Shown: in pieces, positions 12,724 to 22,903 of the stretch
How positions within the stretch are numbered: the first letter of the stretch is position 1
How the letters are laid out: each line of letters begins with the position of its first letter
Source of the DNA: Serratia plymuthica NBRC 102599
GTDB lineage: Bacteria; Pseudomonadota; Gammaproteobacteria; Enterobacterales; Enterobacteriaceae
Assembly (NCBI RefSeq): GCF_001590925.1
Contig: NZ_BCTU01000011.1
Location: 124,001 to 188,000, forward strand
Direction: 5' to 3'
Length of the DNA: 64,000 bases
The notes under the pieces: model-generated
Databases searched by the model: none
What the model was told of the DNA's origin: nothing
The model's input: the letters and a program-made list of their open reading frames with translations, nothing else
Translations under genes and position numbers: made by a program

Positions 12724-12749
12724 AATGGGCTCCGGCGGATTATAAACTC

Positions 12750-13283
12750 GTGATCGGTATTCTAAATCGTTGGCGACAATTTGGCAGACGTTATTTCTGG
12801 CCCCATCTCCTGTTAGGGATGGTCGCGGCCACGCTTGGCGTACCTTCAAATCTGTCAGGCAACTCCGATCAAGCCGCTCTGCCGAGCACCTCGTCCAGCC
12901 TGAACCGGCAAAATTCCGCCAGCGGCGCCTTTAATAGCCTGGCGTTGCTGCAGGAAGCGCACCGCCGCCCGACCTTCAGCGTCGACTACTGGCACCAGCA
13001 TGCGCTTCGTACCGTCATTCGTCACCTCTCTTTTGCTCTTGCACCGCAGGCAGTCTACGCGCGGGTGCAGGAAAGCGAGGCGGAAGTCGCCGAACCCCCG
13101 TTGCAGGTGGCGCAACTTGCGCTGCTTTCCACGCTCAACGCGCTGCTGACGCATGAGCCAAAGCCGCCGACCATCATTCGCAATACCCATCATGCCGTGC
13201 TGCCTGCCTTTGCGCAGCACCAGACCGGCTTGTGGCTCGCGCAGGTGCAGGGCATCCGCGCCGGGCCAGTAGCGTTAAGCTGA
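12750..13283 (+). CDS. secM: Secretion monitor SecM
   Basis: SecM is a secreted arrest peptide whose ribosome stalling exposes the secA ribosome-binding site when export is slow. The protein has 177 residues from a GTG start and has the characteristic long signal sequence ([21 protein letters not shown]). The arrest motif near the C-terminus keeps Trp162 and GIRAGP at 168-173, four residues before the end as in E. coli. The first arrest-motif residue is His157 where E. coli has Phe150, and Leu163 replaces Ile. Translation should control secA downstream. Confidence 0.93.
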   Translation: MIGILNRWRQFGRRYFWPHLLLGMVAATLGVPSNLSGNSDQAALPSTSSSLNRQNSASGAFNSLALLQEAHRRPTFSVDYWHQHALRTVIRHLSFALAPQAVYARVQESEAEVAEPPLQVAQLALLSTLNALLTHEPKPPTIIRNTHHAVLPAFAQHQTGLWLAQVQGIRAGPVALS

Positions 13284-13343
13284 TTCATTGCCCTTTGGGC
13301 GACAAAAACCTAAAAATAACAGCAAGTTGACTGCCTTTTTTGG

Positions 13344-13355
13344 CTGTCATGACAG
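13344..13355 (+). promoter_or_regulatory. Perfect 12-bp palindrome in the secM-secA intergenic region
   Basis: The sequence CTGTCATGACAG lies 15 bases before the secA ATG at 13370. In E. coli the secM-secA intergenic RNA folds so that the secA ribosome-binding site is hidden until SecM stalls. This palindrome is in the right place to be part of such a fold, but the palindrome itself is all that is seen. The T-rich CCTTTTTTGG just upstream does not follow a clear stem. Confidence 0.4.
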
Positions 13356-13369
13356 AGATATCAAACATC

Positions 13370-16081
13370 ATGTTAGTGAAATTATTGACCAAAGTTTTTG
13401 GTAGCCGTAACGATCGTACACTGCGCCGCATGCGTAAGTCGGTTGAACTGATCAACCGCATGGAACCGGACATGGAAAAGCTGTCCGATGACGAACTGAA
13501 AGCCAAGACCAACGAGTTCCGCGCACGCCTGGAAAAGGGTGAAGTGCTGGAAAACCTGCTGCCGGAAGCTTTCGCCGTGGTACGTGAAGCGAGCAAGCGC
13601 GTATTCGGCATGCGCCATTTCGACGTGCAGCTGCTGGGCGGTATGGTACTGAACGACCGCTGCATCGCAGAAATGCGCACCGGTGAAGGTAAGACTCTGA
13701 CCGCAACCCTGCCCGCCTACCTGAATGCCTTAAGCGGCCGCGGCGTACACGTGGTGACCGTCAACGACTATCTGGCACAGCGTGACGCCGAAAACAACCG
13801 CCCGCTGTTCGAATTCCTTGGCCTGAGCATCGGCATCAACCTGCCGGGCATGCCTGCACCGGCCAAGCGTGAAGCCTATGCCGCCGATATTACTTACGGC
13901 ACCAACAACGAATACGGCTTCGACTATCTGCGCGACAACATGGCGTTCAGCCCGGAAGAGCGCGTTCAGCGCAAGCTGCACTATGCGCTGGTGGATGAGG
14001 TTGACTCCATCCTGATCGATGAAGCACGTACTCCGCTGATCATCTCCGGCCCGGCCGAAGACAGCTCAGAAATGTACATTAAGGTCAACAAGCTGATTCC
14101 AAAGCTTATCCGTCAGGAAAAAGAGGATTCAGACTCCTTCCAGGGCGAAGGCCACTTCTCGGTAGACGAGAAAGCGCGCCAGGTGCACCTGACCGAACGC
14201 GGCCTGATCCTGATCGAAGAAATGCTGGTGGAAGCCGGCATTATGGAAGAAGGGGAGTCACTGTACTCACCGACCAACATCATGTTGATGCACCATGTGA
14301 CCGCCGCTCTGCGCGCGCACGTGTTGTTCACCCGCGACGTTGACTACATCGTGAAAGACGGTGAAGTGATCATCGTTGACGAACATACCGGCCGTACCAT
14401 GCAGGGCCGTCGTTGGTCCGATGGTCTGCATCAGGCGGTGGAAGCCAAAGAAGGCGTGGAAATCCAGAACGAGAACCAGACGCTGGCATCCATCACTTTC
14501 CAGAACTACTTCCGCCTGTACGAGAAGCTGGCCGGTATGACCGGTACTGCCGACACCGAAGCGTTTGAATTCAGCTCCATCTACAAGCTGGATACCATCG
14601 TGGTGCCGACCAACCGCCCAATGCTGCGTAAAGACATGCCGGATCTGGTCTATATGACCGAGCTGGAGAAGATTGGCGCCATCATTGAAGATATCCGCGA
14701 GCGTACCGCCAACGGCCAGCCAGTGCTGGTGGGGACGATCTCGATCGAAAAATCCGAAGTCGTTTCCCGCGAACTGGCGAAAGCGGGTATTGATCACAAA
14801 GTGCTGAACGCCAAATTCCACGCCATGGAAGCGGACATTGTGGCGCAGGCCGGCCAGACCGGTGCGGTGACTATCGCCACCAACATGGCGGGCCGTGGTA
14901 CCGATATCGTGTTGGGCGGCAGCTGGCAGGCAGAGATTGCCCAGTTGGAAGACCCAACCGAAGAGCAAATTGCGGCGATTAAAGAAGACTGGAAAATCCG
15001 CCATGAAGCGGTATTGAAGGCGGGTGGCTTGCACATCATTGGTACCGAGCGCCATGAATCACGCCGTATCGATAACCAGCTGCGCGGCCGTTCCGGTCGT
15101 CAGGGCGATGCCGGTTCATCCCGCTTCTACCTGTCGATGGAAGATGCTCTGATGCGTATTTTCGCCTCGGATCGCGTTTCCGGCATGATGCGTAAACTGG
15201 GTATGAAAGAGGGTGAGGCCATTGAGCACCCATGGGTCACCAAGGCGATTGCCAACGCGCAACGTAAAGTGGAAAGCCGTAACTTCGATATTCGTAAGCA
15301 ACTGCTGGAATACGATGATGTGGCCAGCGATCAGCGTCGCGCTATCTATAGCCAGCGTAATGAACTGCTGGACGTGTCCGACGTGAGCGAAACCATCGCC
15401 AGCATCCGTGAAGACGTCTTCAAAACCACCATTGACAGCTACATCACGCCGCAGTCGCTGGAAGAAGAGTGGGATATTCAGGGCCTGGAAGAGCGCCTGA
15501 AAAACGACTTCGATCTGGATATGCCAATCGCCGAATGGCTGGATAAAGAGCCGGATCTGCATGAAGAAACGCTGCGTGAGCGTATTCTGGAAAAGGCCAA
15601 GGAAGACTACCTGCGCAAAGAAGAAGTGGTTGGCACGGATATGATGCGCAACTTCGAGAAGGGTGTGATGCTGCAAACGCTGGATTCCCTGTGGAAGGAG
15701 CATCTGGCGGCAATGGACTACCTGCGCCAGGGCATCCATCTGCGTGGCTACGCGCAGAAAGATCCTAAGCAAGAGTACAAGCGTGAATCCTTCAATATGT
15801 TTGCGACCATGCTGGAATCGCTGAAATACGAAGTGATCAGCGTGCTGAGTAAAGTTCAGGTGCGGATGCCGGAAGAGGTTGAAGCGATGGAGTTGCAGCG
15901 TCGCGAAGAAGCGGAGCGCCTGGCAGCACAGCAACAGCTGAGCCACTACGAAGAAAATGCGTTGGTTACCGAAGAGCCTAATGCTCCTGCAAGCGCGGAG
16001 CGCAAGGTGGGCCGCAACGATCTTTGCCCATGTGGATCCGGTAAAAAGTACAAACAGTGCCACGGCCGTCTGCAGAAGTAA
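13370..16081 (+). CDS. secA: Protein translocase ATPase SecA
   Basis: SecA is the ATPase motor that pushes preproteins through SecYEG. The ATG at 13370 ([20 protein letters not shown]) gives 903 residues (E. coli 901); an extension to 13340 is not conserved. The Walker [30 protein letters not shown] and [13 protein letters not shown] mark the two nucleotide-binding folds. The C-terminal zinc-binding tail ends [14 protein letters not shown], which binds SecB and phospholipid. It is cotranscribed with secM and followed by a terminator. Confidence 0.98.
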   Translation: MLVKLLTKVFGSRNDRTLRRMRKSVELINRMEPDMEKLSDDELKAKTNEFRARLEKGEVLENLLPEAFAVVREASKRVFGMRHFDVQLLGGMVLNDRCIAEMRTGEGKTLTATLPAYLNALSGRGVHVVTVNDYLAQRDAENNRPLFEFLGLSIGINLPGMPAPAKREAYAADITYGTNNEYGFDYLRDNMAFSPEERVQRKLHYALVDEVDSILIDEARTPLIISGPAEDSSEMYIKVNKLIPKLIRQEKEDSDSFQGEGHFSVDEKARQVHLTERGLILIEEMLVEAGIMEEGESLYSPTNIMLMHHVTAALRAHVLFTRDVDYIVKDGEVIIVDEHTGRTMQGRRWSDGLHQAVEAKEGVEIQNENQTLASITFQNYFRLYEKLAGMTGTADTEAFEFSSIYKLDTIVVPTNRPMLRKDMPDLVYMTELEKIGAIIEDIRERTANGQPVLVGTISIEKSEVVSRELAKAGIDHKVLNAKFHAMEADIVAQAGQTGAVTIATNMAGRGTDIVLGGSWQAEIAQLEDPTEEQIAAIKEDWKIRHEAVLKAGGLHIIGTERHESRRIDNQLRGRSGRQGDAGSSRFYLSMEDALMRIFASDRVSGMMRKLGMKEGEAIEHPWVTKAIANAQRKVESRNFDIRKQLLEYDDVASDQRRAIYSQRNELLDVSDVSETIASIREDVFKTTIDSYITPQSLEEEWDIQGLEERLKNDFDLDMPIAEWLDKEPDLHEETLRERILEKAKEDYLRKEEVVGTDMMRNFEKGVMLQTLDSLWKEHLAAMDYLRQGIHLRGYAQKDPKQEYKRESFNMFATMLESLKYEVISVLSKVQVRMPEEVEAMELQRREEAERLAAQQQLSHYEENALVTEEPNAPASAERKVGRNDLCPCGSGKKYKQCHGRLQK

Positions 16082-16112
16082 GTAAGCCCGGCAGCGTTTA
16101 ACGAGTCAAACC

Positions 16113-16144
16113 CAGGGGGTCAGCATGCTGAGCCCCTGTTTTTT
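16113..16144 (+). terminator. Rho-independent terminator after secA
   Basis: A near-perfect stem (CAGGGG-TCAGCATGCTGA-CCCCTG with symmetric G positions) spans 16113-16138 and is followed by a run of six T. It lies 32 bases after the secA stop and before mutT. Confidence 0.85.
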
Positions 16145-16187
16145 AGGGCCAGAGTCCGCGCCCTTATGAATAAATCAGGAGTATGCG

Positions 16188-16592
16188 ATGAAACATCTGA
16201 ACATCGCCGTCGGTATCATTCGCAATGCCCGGCAGGAAATTTTTATCACCCGTCGTGCCGCAGATTCACATATGGCCGGTTTCTGGGAGTTTCCCGGCGG
16301 CAAAATTGAGCAAGGGGAAACCCCGGAGCAGGCGCTCAATCGTGAACTGCTGGAGGAAACCGGAATTGAAACTGAACGGGCTGAGCTGTTGGAGGTGCTG
16401 GAGCACCGCTTTAGCGATCGTATCGTGACGCTAAATTTTTATCTGGTGGAAGGTTGGCAGGGCGAGCCGTTTGGCCGCGAAGGCCAGCCAATGCGCTGGG
16501 TGCAGCAGGCGGATTTGCGTGAGGAAGAATTCCCCGAAGCCAATATTAGCATTATCAAACTGCTGGTGCAGCAGGCCAACGCTGCGCAATAA
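16188..16592 (+). CDS. mutT: 8-oxo-dGTP diphosphatase MutT
   Basis: MutT hydrolyses 8-oxo-dGTP to the monophosphate, preventing A:T to C:G transversions. The protein has 134 residues. The full Nudix box GX5EX7REX2EEXGX runs from Gly38 (Gly38, Glu44, Arg52, Glu53, Glu56, Glu57, Gly59). The ATG at 16188 follows AGGAG. It sits downstream of secA as in E. coli and converges on yacG. Confidence 0.95.
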   Translation: MKHLNIAVGIIRNARQEIFITRRAADSHMAGFWEFPGGKIEQGETPEQALNRELLEETGIETERAELLEVLEHRFSDRIVTLNFYLVEGWQGEPFGREGQPMRWVQQADLREEEFPEANISIIKLLVQQANAAQ

Positions 16593-16598
16593 GGCGGG

Positions 16599-16620
16599 CG
16601 GCCTGGCTGGCGCCAGGCCG
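16599..16620. terminator. Hairpin between convergent mutT and yacG
   Basis: Arms CGGCCTGG (16599-16606) and CCAGGCCG (16613-16620) form a perfect 8-bp stem with a six-base loop. No T-run follows on either strand, so it may act only as an mRNA end stabiliser or a weak terminator. Confidence 0.4.
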
Positions 16621-16632
16621 AAAGAGAGACAA

Positions 16633-16824
16633 TCAGCGATCGTCTTTTTCACTCCATTCTTCGCTTTCCGACAGATCGCTGTTGCTGGGAATGCGTTTTT
16701 CTTCATCGGCCCATTCGCCGAGATCGATTAACTGGCAGCGTTTGCTGCAAAATGGGCGGAACGGGCTCACTTCACCCCACACCACGCCTTTGCCACAGGT
16801 TGGGCATTTCACTACGGTAGTCAT
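16633..16824 (-). CDS. yacG: Zinc-binding DNA gyrase inhibitor YacG
   Basis: YacG is a small zinc-ribbon protein that inhibits DNA gyrase in E. coli. The protein has 63 residues with four zinc ligands Cys7, Cys10, Cys26 and Cys30 (CPTC...FCSKRC), the [11 protein letters not shown] segment and an acidic, disordered tail ([11 protein letters not shown]). It is the last gene of the coaE-zapD-yacG run on the minus strand; the 50-base gap after zapD has an AGGAA-type Shine-Dalgarno. Confidence 0.93.
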   Translation of the reverse strand: MTTVVKCPTCGKGVVWGEVSPFRPFCSKRCQLIDLGEWADEEKRIPSNSDLSESEEWSEKDDR

Positions 16825-16874
16825 CTCTTTTCCTTACTTCCTTCCAACGCGTGAAAGGTCTTTATGTCATTGGG

Positions 16875-17627
16875 TTAGCAACAGGCTAACTCAAAGGTTA
16901 ACCGTTCCGGCACCACGCCAAGCTCGCTGTCCAGAGGCAGGAAACGGATCGCATAACGCGTCTTATGGCCGGAAATCTGCGGATAAAGCTGATGTGTCAG
17001 GCTAATGCGCAAACGCAACAGGTCTGCGCCTTCCGCGTTATCCTGGAAGAAGCCGTTCAAACTGATCTGGTTGCGGAATGGGCCGGCCTGACGAATCAGA
17101 TCCAGCACCATAGTCAGCGCCAGGTTCAACGGCTCCAGTGCCTGCAGCCAGTCAGCGACGTCGGCGTCCCGTTCTTGCTGCGGTGCATGCATCCACATGT
17201 GCAATGTGGGCAAGTCAAAGCTGCAGCAGCCGCCGGGAATGCTCAGACGTTGGCGCACCAGGCTTATCAGCCGATCTTCGCGCAGCGCCTGCCCCAGACG
17301 CGGAGCGGACATCAGTACCGTTGCGCGCTCCTTCAGTTGGCCGCGTAGCTGGTTCATCAGAGACATATCGACGCCCGGTACATCGGTCCATGCCAACAGT
17401 TTCTGTTGCTGACGCTCTAACTCTTTCAGCAGTTCGGTGCGTACTTCGCCGCGTTCCAATACGTCCAGCAGGTCCGCAACAGTGCGGAAGAAGGTCAGTG
17501 CAATGGCGGTTTCGCTCAGTGCCCGCTGGCCATGCAATTGTTGCAGTAAAAACTCGATACGCAGCCAGGTGCGCATTTTTTCATTCAACGGATGTTCAAA
17601 AAGAACGCTTGGGGAAACATCACTCAT
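16875..17627 (-). CDS. zapD: Cell division protein ZapD
   Basis: ZapD binds the FtsZ C-terminus and bundles protofilaments, stabilising the Z-ring. The protein has 250 residues (E. coli 247). Conserved blocks are [39 protein letters not shown] and the C-terminal [11 protein letters not shown]. It lies five bases after coaE and upstream of yacG, probably as one operon. Confidence 0.95.
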   Translation of the reverse strand: MSDVSPSVLFEHPLNEKMRTWLRIEFLLQQLHGQRALSETAIALTFFRTVADLLDVLERGEVRTELLKELERQQQKLLAWTDVPGVDMSLMNQLRGQLKERATVLMSAPRLGQALREDRLISLVRQRLSIPGGCCSFDLPTLHMWMHAPQQERDADVADWLQALEPLNLALTMVLDLIRQAGPFRNQISLNGFFQDNAEGADLLRLRISLTHQLYPQISGHKTRYAIRFLPLDSELGVVPERLTFELACC

Positions 17628-17632
17628 TCAGT

Positions 17633-18247
17633 TTAATCCTGTCGGGTCGCTGATGCCGCCAGTTCAAGGTAGCGGCGATGCAGTGCGGCAACAAATGGCT
17701 CTATCCCCTGAGCGGCACCGCTATTATCGATTATGTCGTCTGCAGCGGCCAGGCGCTGCTCACGCGTGGCCTGTGCGGACACTATGTTCTGTGCCTGTTG
17801 GCGGTTGATCCCATCGCGGGTAATGGTTCTCGCCAACTGTGTTTCACTGTCGACGTCGACCACCAGCACGCGATCTGCGCGCGCTTGCAGGTTGTTTTCC
17901 ACCAGCAGTGGCACAACCCACAACGCATAGGGGCTGGCGACCTGCGCCAACTGGCGTTGGGTTTCCTGATGAATCAGCGGGTGCAGCAATTGATTCAGCC
18001 AGCGCTTTTCATCCGGGGTGCTGAATATACGCTGCCGCAGTGCCGTGCGGTTAAGCGTGCCGTCAGCCAGCAACATTTCATTACCAAAACGTTCGGCGAT
18101 AGCGGCTAAAGCTGGGGTGCCGGGTTCGACAACCTGCCGTGCAATGACGTCAGCGTCGACAATCTCCACGCCGTGGCGGGCAAAGGCTTCTGCTACGGTG
18201 GACTTGCCGCTGCCGATACCCCCTGTCAACGCTACAATGTAGGCCAT
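17633..18247 (-). CDS. coaE: Dephospho-CoA kinase CoaE
   Basis: CoaE phosphorylates dephospho-CoA at the 3' hydroxyl, the last step of coenzyme A synthesis. The protein has 204 residues. The P-loop GGIGSGKS is at residues 9-16; [13 protein letters not shown] and VPLLVEN mark the CoA-binding and lid regions. It is the first gene of the minus-strand coaE-zapD-yacG run, so its promoter should lie in the 18248-18706 region. Confidence 0.95.
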   Translation of the reverse strand: MAYIVALTGGIGSGKSTVAEAFARHGVEIVDADVIARQVVEPGTPALAAIAERFGNEMLLADGTLNRTALRQRIFSTPDEKRWLNQLLHPLIHQETQRQLAQVASPYALWVVPLLVENNLQARADRVLVVDVDSETQLARTITRDGINRQQAQNIVSAQATREQRLAAADDIIDNSGAAQGIEPFVAALHRRYLELAASATRQD

Positions 18248-18706
18248 GGTATAAAATGCACTCGATATTCATAAAAAAATAATAGACGAATCATAAAGCG
18301 ATCGTGCAGAAGTGCAAGTCAGTAGGGAGCGCTAGCCCGGCAGGTTGCGTTGTACGGCGATAAAAAGCGCGACAGGGAAAGGAAAATGAGCGATGAATCA
18401 CGCTGCGCGTGCGTAGGTAAATTTGTCGGATTGTAACGCAAATAAAGGTGAATTCGCAGTCTTGTCCGGCGATTATTAGCGCGTATCATAGCGTCACTGG
18501 AACTGGCATTAATCTATACCCGTCATTCTTCAAGCTGCAGGTGTGTTGACTGCGAGTGTTCACCCGAATCACTTACGTGAGTAAGCTCATCGGAACTCTC
18601 ACTCTTGTCGCCTTCCTGCAACTCGAATTATTTAGGGTATACCCCGTCGCTTTTCAAGCCATTGCGTTCTTGCGATCCGTCGCCAAAAACCAGGAAATCA
18701 TAAGTC
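18248..18706. other. Divergent intergenic region coaE/guaC
   Basis: This 459-base non-coding stretch must hold the promoters for coaE (minus) and guaC (plus). Its right half is filled by the ERIC element at 18515-18641. AGGAAA before the guaC ATG is the likely Shine-Dalgarno. I see no open frame with coding character and no tRNA-like fold. Confidence 0.6.
18515..18641. repeat. ERIC element (127 bp)
   Basis: The element starts TATACCCGTCATTCTTCAAG and ends GCAACTCGAATTATTTAGGG followed by TATA. It has the central ACTTACGTGAGTAAGCTC palindrome typical of enterobacterial repetitive intergenic consensus sequences. Its length of 127 bp equals the canonical ERIC length, and its ends are inverted repeats. 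It lies 65 bases upstream of guaC, so it is probably transcribed into the guaC leader or abuts its promoter. Confidence 0.88.
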
Positions 18707-19750
18707 ATGCGTATTGAAGAAGATTTGAAGTTAGGCTTTAAAGATGTGTTGATTCGCCCAAAGCGCTCCACGTTGAAAAGCCGGTCTGAGGTTGAACTGG
18801 AGCGTCAGTTTACCTTCAAACATTCTGGCTGGAACTGGTCCGGTGTGCCGATTATTGCCGCCAACATGGACACGGTCGGCACCTTCAGCATGGCAGAGGC
18901 TCTGGCTTCCTTCGACGTTCTCACCGCCGTACACAAACACTACACCGTTGAACAATGGGCTGCATTCGTGCAGCGCGTACCGGCATCGGTCCTGCGCCAC
19001 GTTATGGTTTCAACCGGCACCTCTGAGGCTGACTTTGTGAAGATGAAGCAGATTCTGGCGCTGTCTCCGGGTCTTAAGTTTATCTGCATCGACGTGGCCA
19101 ACGGTTACTCGGAGCATTTTGTCGCCTTCTTGCAGAAAGCGCGCGAAGCTTGCCCGAACCATGTGATCTGCGCCGGTAACGTGGTTACTGGCGAAATGGT
19201 GGAAGAATTGATCCTGTCTGGTGCCGATATCGTAAAAGTCGGCATTGGCCCGGGGTCGGTTTGCACCACCCGGGTAAAAACCGGTGTCGGTTATCCGCAG
19301 TTGTCTGCTGTGATTGAGTGTGCCGATGCGGCACACGGTCTCGGCGGCCAAATCGTCAGCGATGGCGGCTGTTCTGTGCCGGGTGACGTGGCCAAAGCTT
19401 TCGGCGGCGGCGCTGATTTTGTCATGCTGGGCGGTATGTTGGCCGGTCATGACGAGTGTGAAGGCACCGTAGTGGAAGAGAACGGCGAAAAATTCATGCT
19501 GTTCTACGGTATGAGCTCAGAGTCGGCGATGAAGCGCCATGTGGGCGGTGTTGCCGAATACCGTGCTGCTGAGGGCAAAACCGTGAAGCTGCCTCTGCGC
19601 GGCGAGGTTGAGTTCACCGTCCGTGATATTCTCGGGGGGTTGCGCTCAGCCTGCACCTATGTCGGCGCAGAACGCCTGAAAGAGTTGACCAAACGCACCA
19701 CCTTTATCCGCGTTGCGGAGCAGGAAAACCGCGTATTCGGTGCTAAGTAA
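18707..19750 (+). CDS. guaC: GMP reductase GuaC
   Basis: GuaC reduces GMP to IMP and ammonia with NADPH, returning guanine nucleotides to the IMP pool. The protein has 347 residues. The IMPDH/GMPR signature [19 protein letters not shown] contains catalytic Cys186 at the E. coli position, and [26 protein letters not shown] is the phosphate-binding region. It is divergent from coaE and convergent with hofC, the E. coli arrangement. Confidence 0.96.
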   Translation: MRIEEDLKLGFKDVLIRPKRSTLKSRSEVELERQFTFKHSGWNWSGVPIIAANMDTVGTFSMAEALASFDVLTAVHKHYTVEQWAAFVQRVPASVLRHVMVSTGTSEADFVKMKQILALSPGLKFICIDVANGYSEHFVAFLQKAREACPNHVICAGNVVTGEMVEELILSGADIVKVGIGPGSVCTTRVKTGVGYPQLSAVIECADAAHGLGGQIVSDGGCSVPGDVAKAFGGGADFVMLGGMLAGHDECEGTVVEENGEKFMLFYGMSSESAMKRHVGGVAEYRAAEGKTVKLPLRGEVEFTVRDILGGLRSACTYVGAERLKELTKRTTFIRVAEQENRVFGAK

Positions 19751-19768
19751 CCGATAATACAGCCACTC

Positions 19769-19802
19769 CCCGGGGGGCAGTTCACATTTTGCTGTGCCCC
19801 GG
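19769..19802. terminator. Hairpin terminator between guaC and hofC
   Basis: Arms CCGGGGGGCAG and CTGTGCCCCGG form a long stem with one mismatch around an 11-base loop. It lies between the convergent ends of guaC (19750) and hofC (19813). The T-run on the plus side is weak (TCCTTCTGTTT). Confidence 0.6.
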
Positions 19803-19812
19803 ATCCTTCTGT

Positions 19813-21012
19813 TTACCCCAAAACATTTCCCAGCTGAAATATCGGCAGATACATGGCGATCACCAGCGCCCCGACTATTCCTCCCACCACCAGCATCAAT
19901 ATCGGCTCCAGCGTTTGCGCCAGCGTATCGGCCAGTTCAAAGGTTTGCTGCTCATGCCACAGCGCCAGCTTGCCCAGCAAGGTGTCCAGCGAGCCGGACT
20001 CTTCGCCCACCCGCACCAATTGTTGGCATAATGGGGGGAACAGAGCCTGTTGACCCAGGGCGCTGTAGAAGGTATGTCCCTGTGCAATCTGTTGCCGAAC
20101 CGTCTCAATCGCCTGGCGGTAAAACAGGCTGTCCACCGACAGCGCCGCGGCGTTCAGGCCTTCAACCAGGGTGAGGCCTGCCTGCTGAGTCATGGCCAGA
20201 ATACGGAATATTTGGCTCAGGCTGCCGCCTTTGATCAGTTGCGCGATCAGCGGCAAGCGCAATAGCGTCGCCTGTTCGCGCCTGCGCCACTGCGGTTTTG
20301 GGTGCAGCCAGCGGAAATAGGAAAACACCGCTCCGGCCATTATCAACACCAGCCAGGGGCCGCTGTGGACCAAGATCGCGGACAGGTTCAACAGCCCTTG
20401 GGTAAACCAGGGCAATGGCGCATCGAACGACTGGTAGACGCCGGCAAACTCCGGAAGCACCATCACCAGCATCAGAATGCTTACCAACAGCGCTACTGCG
20501 CAGATAAACAGCGGGTAACGCAGTGCCTTGATCACTTTTTTTTGCAGTTTTTGTTGCGCCTCCTGCTGTTGAGCCAGTTGCAGGCAGCAAGCGTCAAGAT
20601 TGCCGGTCAGTTCCCCGATAGCGATTAATTGACGGTAGATGAGCGGAAAGATGGCGCGTTGCCCGGCGATAACGTCGGAGAAGGGCTGGCCCTGCCGTAC
20701 CTGCTCGGTTATCTCGCGCAGCAGGCAGCGCCAGGCGGCAGACGGGTGCTCTTCCGCCAACAGTTGCAATCCGTTGACCAGCGGTAACCCGGCTTGCAGC
20801 AGGGTGGCGAGCTGGCGGGTGAATTGGATCATGGGTTCGCCCCGCCACTGAGCGGGGGCAATGCGTTTCCCGCTATTAATCTGGCAGGGTTGCAACCCCT
20901 GCTCAATGAGCCACTGGCTGACCAGGTGTTTTTCGTTGCTCATCCGCTCCCCCTGGCGTAACTGGCCGTGAGGATCGACTGCTTGCCACAGGAAAAGACG
21001 CTGTGCTTTCAC
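19813..21012 (-). CDS. hofC: Type IV pilus / type II secretion inner-membrane protein HofC
   Basis: HofC is a GspF/PilC-family platform protein of type IV pilus assembly. The protein has 399 residues with two T2SSF repeats, each with a QLATLLQAGLPLVNGLQ-like or ILAMTQQAGLTLVEGL-like segment, and three transmembrane segments (near residues 170-190, 215-235 and 370-395). The GTG start overlaps the hofB stop by four bases. It is the last gene of ppdD-hofB-hofC. E. coli hofC is largely silent; expression here is unknown. Confidence 0.93.
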   Translation of the reverse strand: MKAQRLFLWQAVDPHGQLRQGERMSNEKHLVSQWLIEQGLQPCQINSGKRIAPAQWRGEPMIQFTRQLATLLQAGLPLVNGLQLLAEEHPSAAWRCLLREITEQVRQGQPFSDVIAGQRAIFPLIYRQLIAIGELTGNLDACCLQLAQQQEAQQKLQKKVIKALRYPLFICAVALLVSILMLVMVLPEFAGVYQSFDAPLPWFTQGLLNLSAILVHSGPWLVLIMAGAVFSYFRWLHPKPQWRRREQATLLRLPLIAQLIKGGSLSQIFRILAMTQQAGLTLVEGLNAAALSVDSLFYRQAIETVRQQIAQGHTFYSALGQQALFPPLCQQLVRVGEESGSLDTLLGKLALWHEQQTFELADTLAQTLEPILMLVVGGIVGALVIAMYLPIFQLGNVLG

Positions 21013-22457
21013 GGCGTCGCTCCGTTTTCGGCGGTGATACCGACAATGCGATATACCTCTTCCAACGAGGTGAGGCCTTGAGAAACCAGCGTTAATCCGG
21101 CTTGCAGCAGCGTTATCTGCCCTTGTTGTCGGGCGATATCGGCCAGCTGGCCGGGGGCTGCGCCTTGCAGCAGACCGGCTTGCACCTCTGGAGTGATCAT
21201 CAGCAGCTCATAAACCCCTGTGCGGCCGTAATAACCGCTAAAGCAGTGTTCGCAGCCGTCAGCCTGCCAGGGCAACAGAGGGGTGGCCCAAATGGCGGTG
21301 GGAAAGTGAACGGGCAGGTTCTGTTGATAGCGACAGTGACTGCACAGCTTGCGCACCAGCCGCTGGGCGATGACCAGCTTCAGACAGGCGGCGATCAGAT
21401 AACCCGGAATACCCATATGGGTCAGACGCGTCAGGGTTTCGCTGGTGGAGTTGGTGTGCAGCGTCGAGAGGACCAGATGACCGGTTTGAGCCGCTTTCAC
21501 TGCGATTTCCGCCGTTTCCCGGTCGCGGATCTCACCGATCATGATGACGTCCGGATCCTGGCGCAACAAGGCGCGCAACACGCGAGAGAAATCCAGCTCG
21601 GTTTTGGGGTTTATCTGGGTCTGGTTGACGCCGAACAGTGGAATTTCAATCGGGTCCTCGACGCTGCACAAATTGCTTTGCGCGTCATTCAATTGTCGCA
21701 GGCCGCTGTACAGAGTGACGGTTTTACCGCTGCCGGTCGGGCCTGTGACCAGGATCATGCCCTGGGGGCAGGACAGTGCCTCAGCATACTGCGCCAGCGC
21801 CGTTTGGCTCATGCCTAACCGATCCAACGGCAGCTCCTGGCGTTCGGTTTGCAGGATCCTCAGCACCACTTTTTCACCGTGCAGTGTCGGCAAGGTAGCG
21901 ATACGCATTGAATAACTGGCGTTGTCCAGTTGTACGCTGAGCTGCCCATCCTGCGGCAGCCGGCGCTCGGCGATATCCAACTGCCCCATGATCTTCAGCC
22001 GGGCGATAAGGCGTGCGGCCAGGGGGAAAGGCGGTGAAGCTACGGCCTGCAACACGCCGTCGATGCGCAGCCGGATACGCAGTGTCTGCAGATAAGGTTC
22101 GAAATGAATGTCCGACGCGCGTCGTTGTATGGCGATGCGCAGCGTTTGGTTGATAAACTGCACCACGGGCGCGTCGCTGTCGTCATTTAATGAGGAAGCG
22201 TCCGGCTCGGCTTCCGGCGCACTTTGTCCAAGCCTGTCACCCTGCATTTGCCGGCGGTTCAGTTCCAGTTCCAGTCGGGCCGAAGGCCACTGCTCCAGAT
22301 GAATACGTTTGCCGGTGGCGAAACGCAGGGCCGGCAGCAGCCCCTGCGGTACTTCCGCGTTCAGGGCAACGGTCAGGCTGTCGTCGTCTTCGCTGAGCGC
22401 CAGCGCCTGGTAGCGCTGGCACAGGGCGTGAATTTCATCGCTGATGCCTATGTTCAT
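21009..22457 (-). CDS. hofB: Type IV pilus assembly ATPase HofB
   Basis: HofB is a GspE/PilB-family ATPase thought to power pilin polymerisation. The protein has 482 residues. Walker A GPTGSGKT is at 239-246, Walker B IMIGEIRD near 305-312, and a zinc-binding tetracysteine is at Cys372, Cys375, Cys402 and Cys405. The N-terminal domain is short compared with PilB. It overlaps ppdD and hofC by four bases each, so the three are translationally coupled. Confidence 0.94.
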   Translation of the reverse strand: MNIGISDEIHALCQRYQALALSEDDDSLTVALNAEVPQGLLPALRFATGKRIHLEQWPSARLELELNRRQMQGDRLGQSAPEAEPDASSLNDDSDAPVVQFINQTLRIAIQRRASDIHFEPYLQTLRIRLRIDGVLQAVASPPFPLAARLIARLKIMGQLDIAERRLPQDGQLSVQLDNASYSMRIATLPTLHGEKVVLRILQTERQELPLDRLGMSQTALAQYAEALSCPQGMILVTGPTGSGKTVTLYSGLRQLNDAQSNLCSVEDPIEIPLFGVNQTQINPKTELDFSRVLRALLRQDPDVIMIGEIRDRETAEIAVKAAQTGHLVLSTLHTNSTSETLTRLTHMGIPGYLIAACLKLVIAQRLVRKLCSHCRYQQNLPVHFPTAIWATPLLPWQADGCEHCFSGYYGRTGVYELLMITPEVQAGLLQGAAPGQLADIARQQGQITLLQAGLTLVSQGLTSLEEVYRIVGITAENGATP

Positions 22458-22903
22458 TGAGATGCCCCCTTCGCCGTATCGTCAAAGCGGAAGACTTCCT
22501 GGCAGGTCTCCTGCAGATTGACGTTGTCGCTGGTGCACTGGCGTGTCCAACGCGTCAGGCCGCTGGCGTTCTGGGTGGGCGTCAGCGCTACGGTCAGACC
22601 TTGCAGCGTTTGCGTGCCGGTCAGCGAGATCACGCCCTGGCTGACCTTAACGGCGCTGACGTAACGTGAGGTGCCGCCGGCAGGAATGCCTTTACTGCCG
22701 GCATTACAACCTGCCGGTGCGCCGCCATCGAGCACGCATAGTTCAACGGCCAGCTTGTAAGGGGTCATGACTTGCAGCATGTCAGTCATCGCCGCTTTCT
22801 GAATATAACGTTGGTAGGCGGGTACGCCTATGGCGCTCAATATTGCGATAATGGCGATCACCACCATCAGTTCGATCAGAGTAAAACCGCGCTGTGTTTC
22901 CAT
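22454..22903 (-). CDS. ppdD: Prepilin peptidase-dependent major pilin PpdD
   Basis: PpdD is a type IV major pilin. The protein has 149 residues with a short leader METQRG, cleavage before Phe7, the conserved Glu5 of the mature protein (FTLIELMVVIAIIAILSAIGVPAYQ region) and a hydrophobic assembly helix. Two cysteines near the C-terminus (RQC and ETC) probably form the pilin D-loop disulfide. It is the first gene of the ppdD-hofB-hofC operon. No prepilin peptidase gene is in the window. Confidence 0.94.
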   Translation of the reverse strand: METQRGFTLIELMVVIAIIAILSAIGVPAYQRYIQKAAMTDMLQVMTPYKLAVELCVLDGGAPAGCNAGSKGIPAGGTSRYVSAVKVSQGVISLTGTQTLQGLTVALTPTQNASGLTRWTRQCTSDNVNLQETCQEVFRFDDTAKGASQ

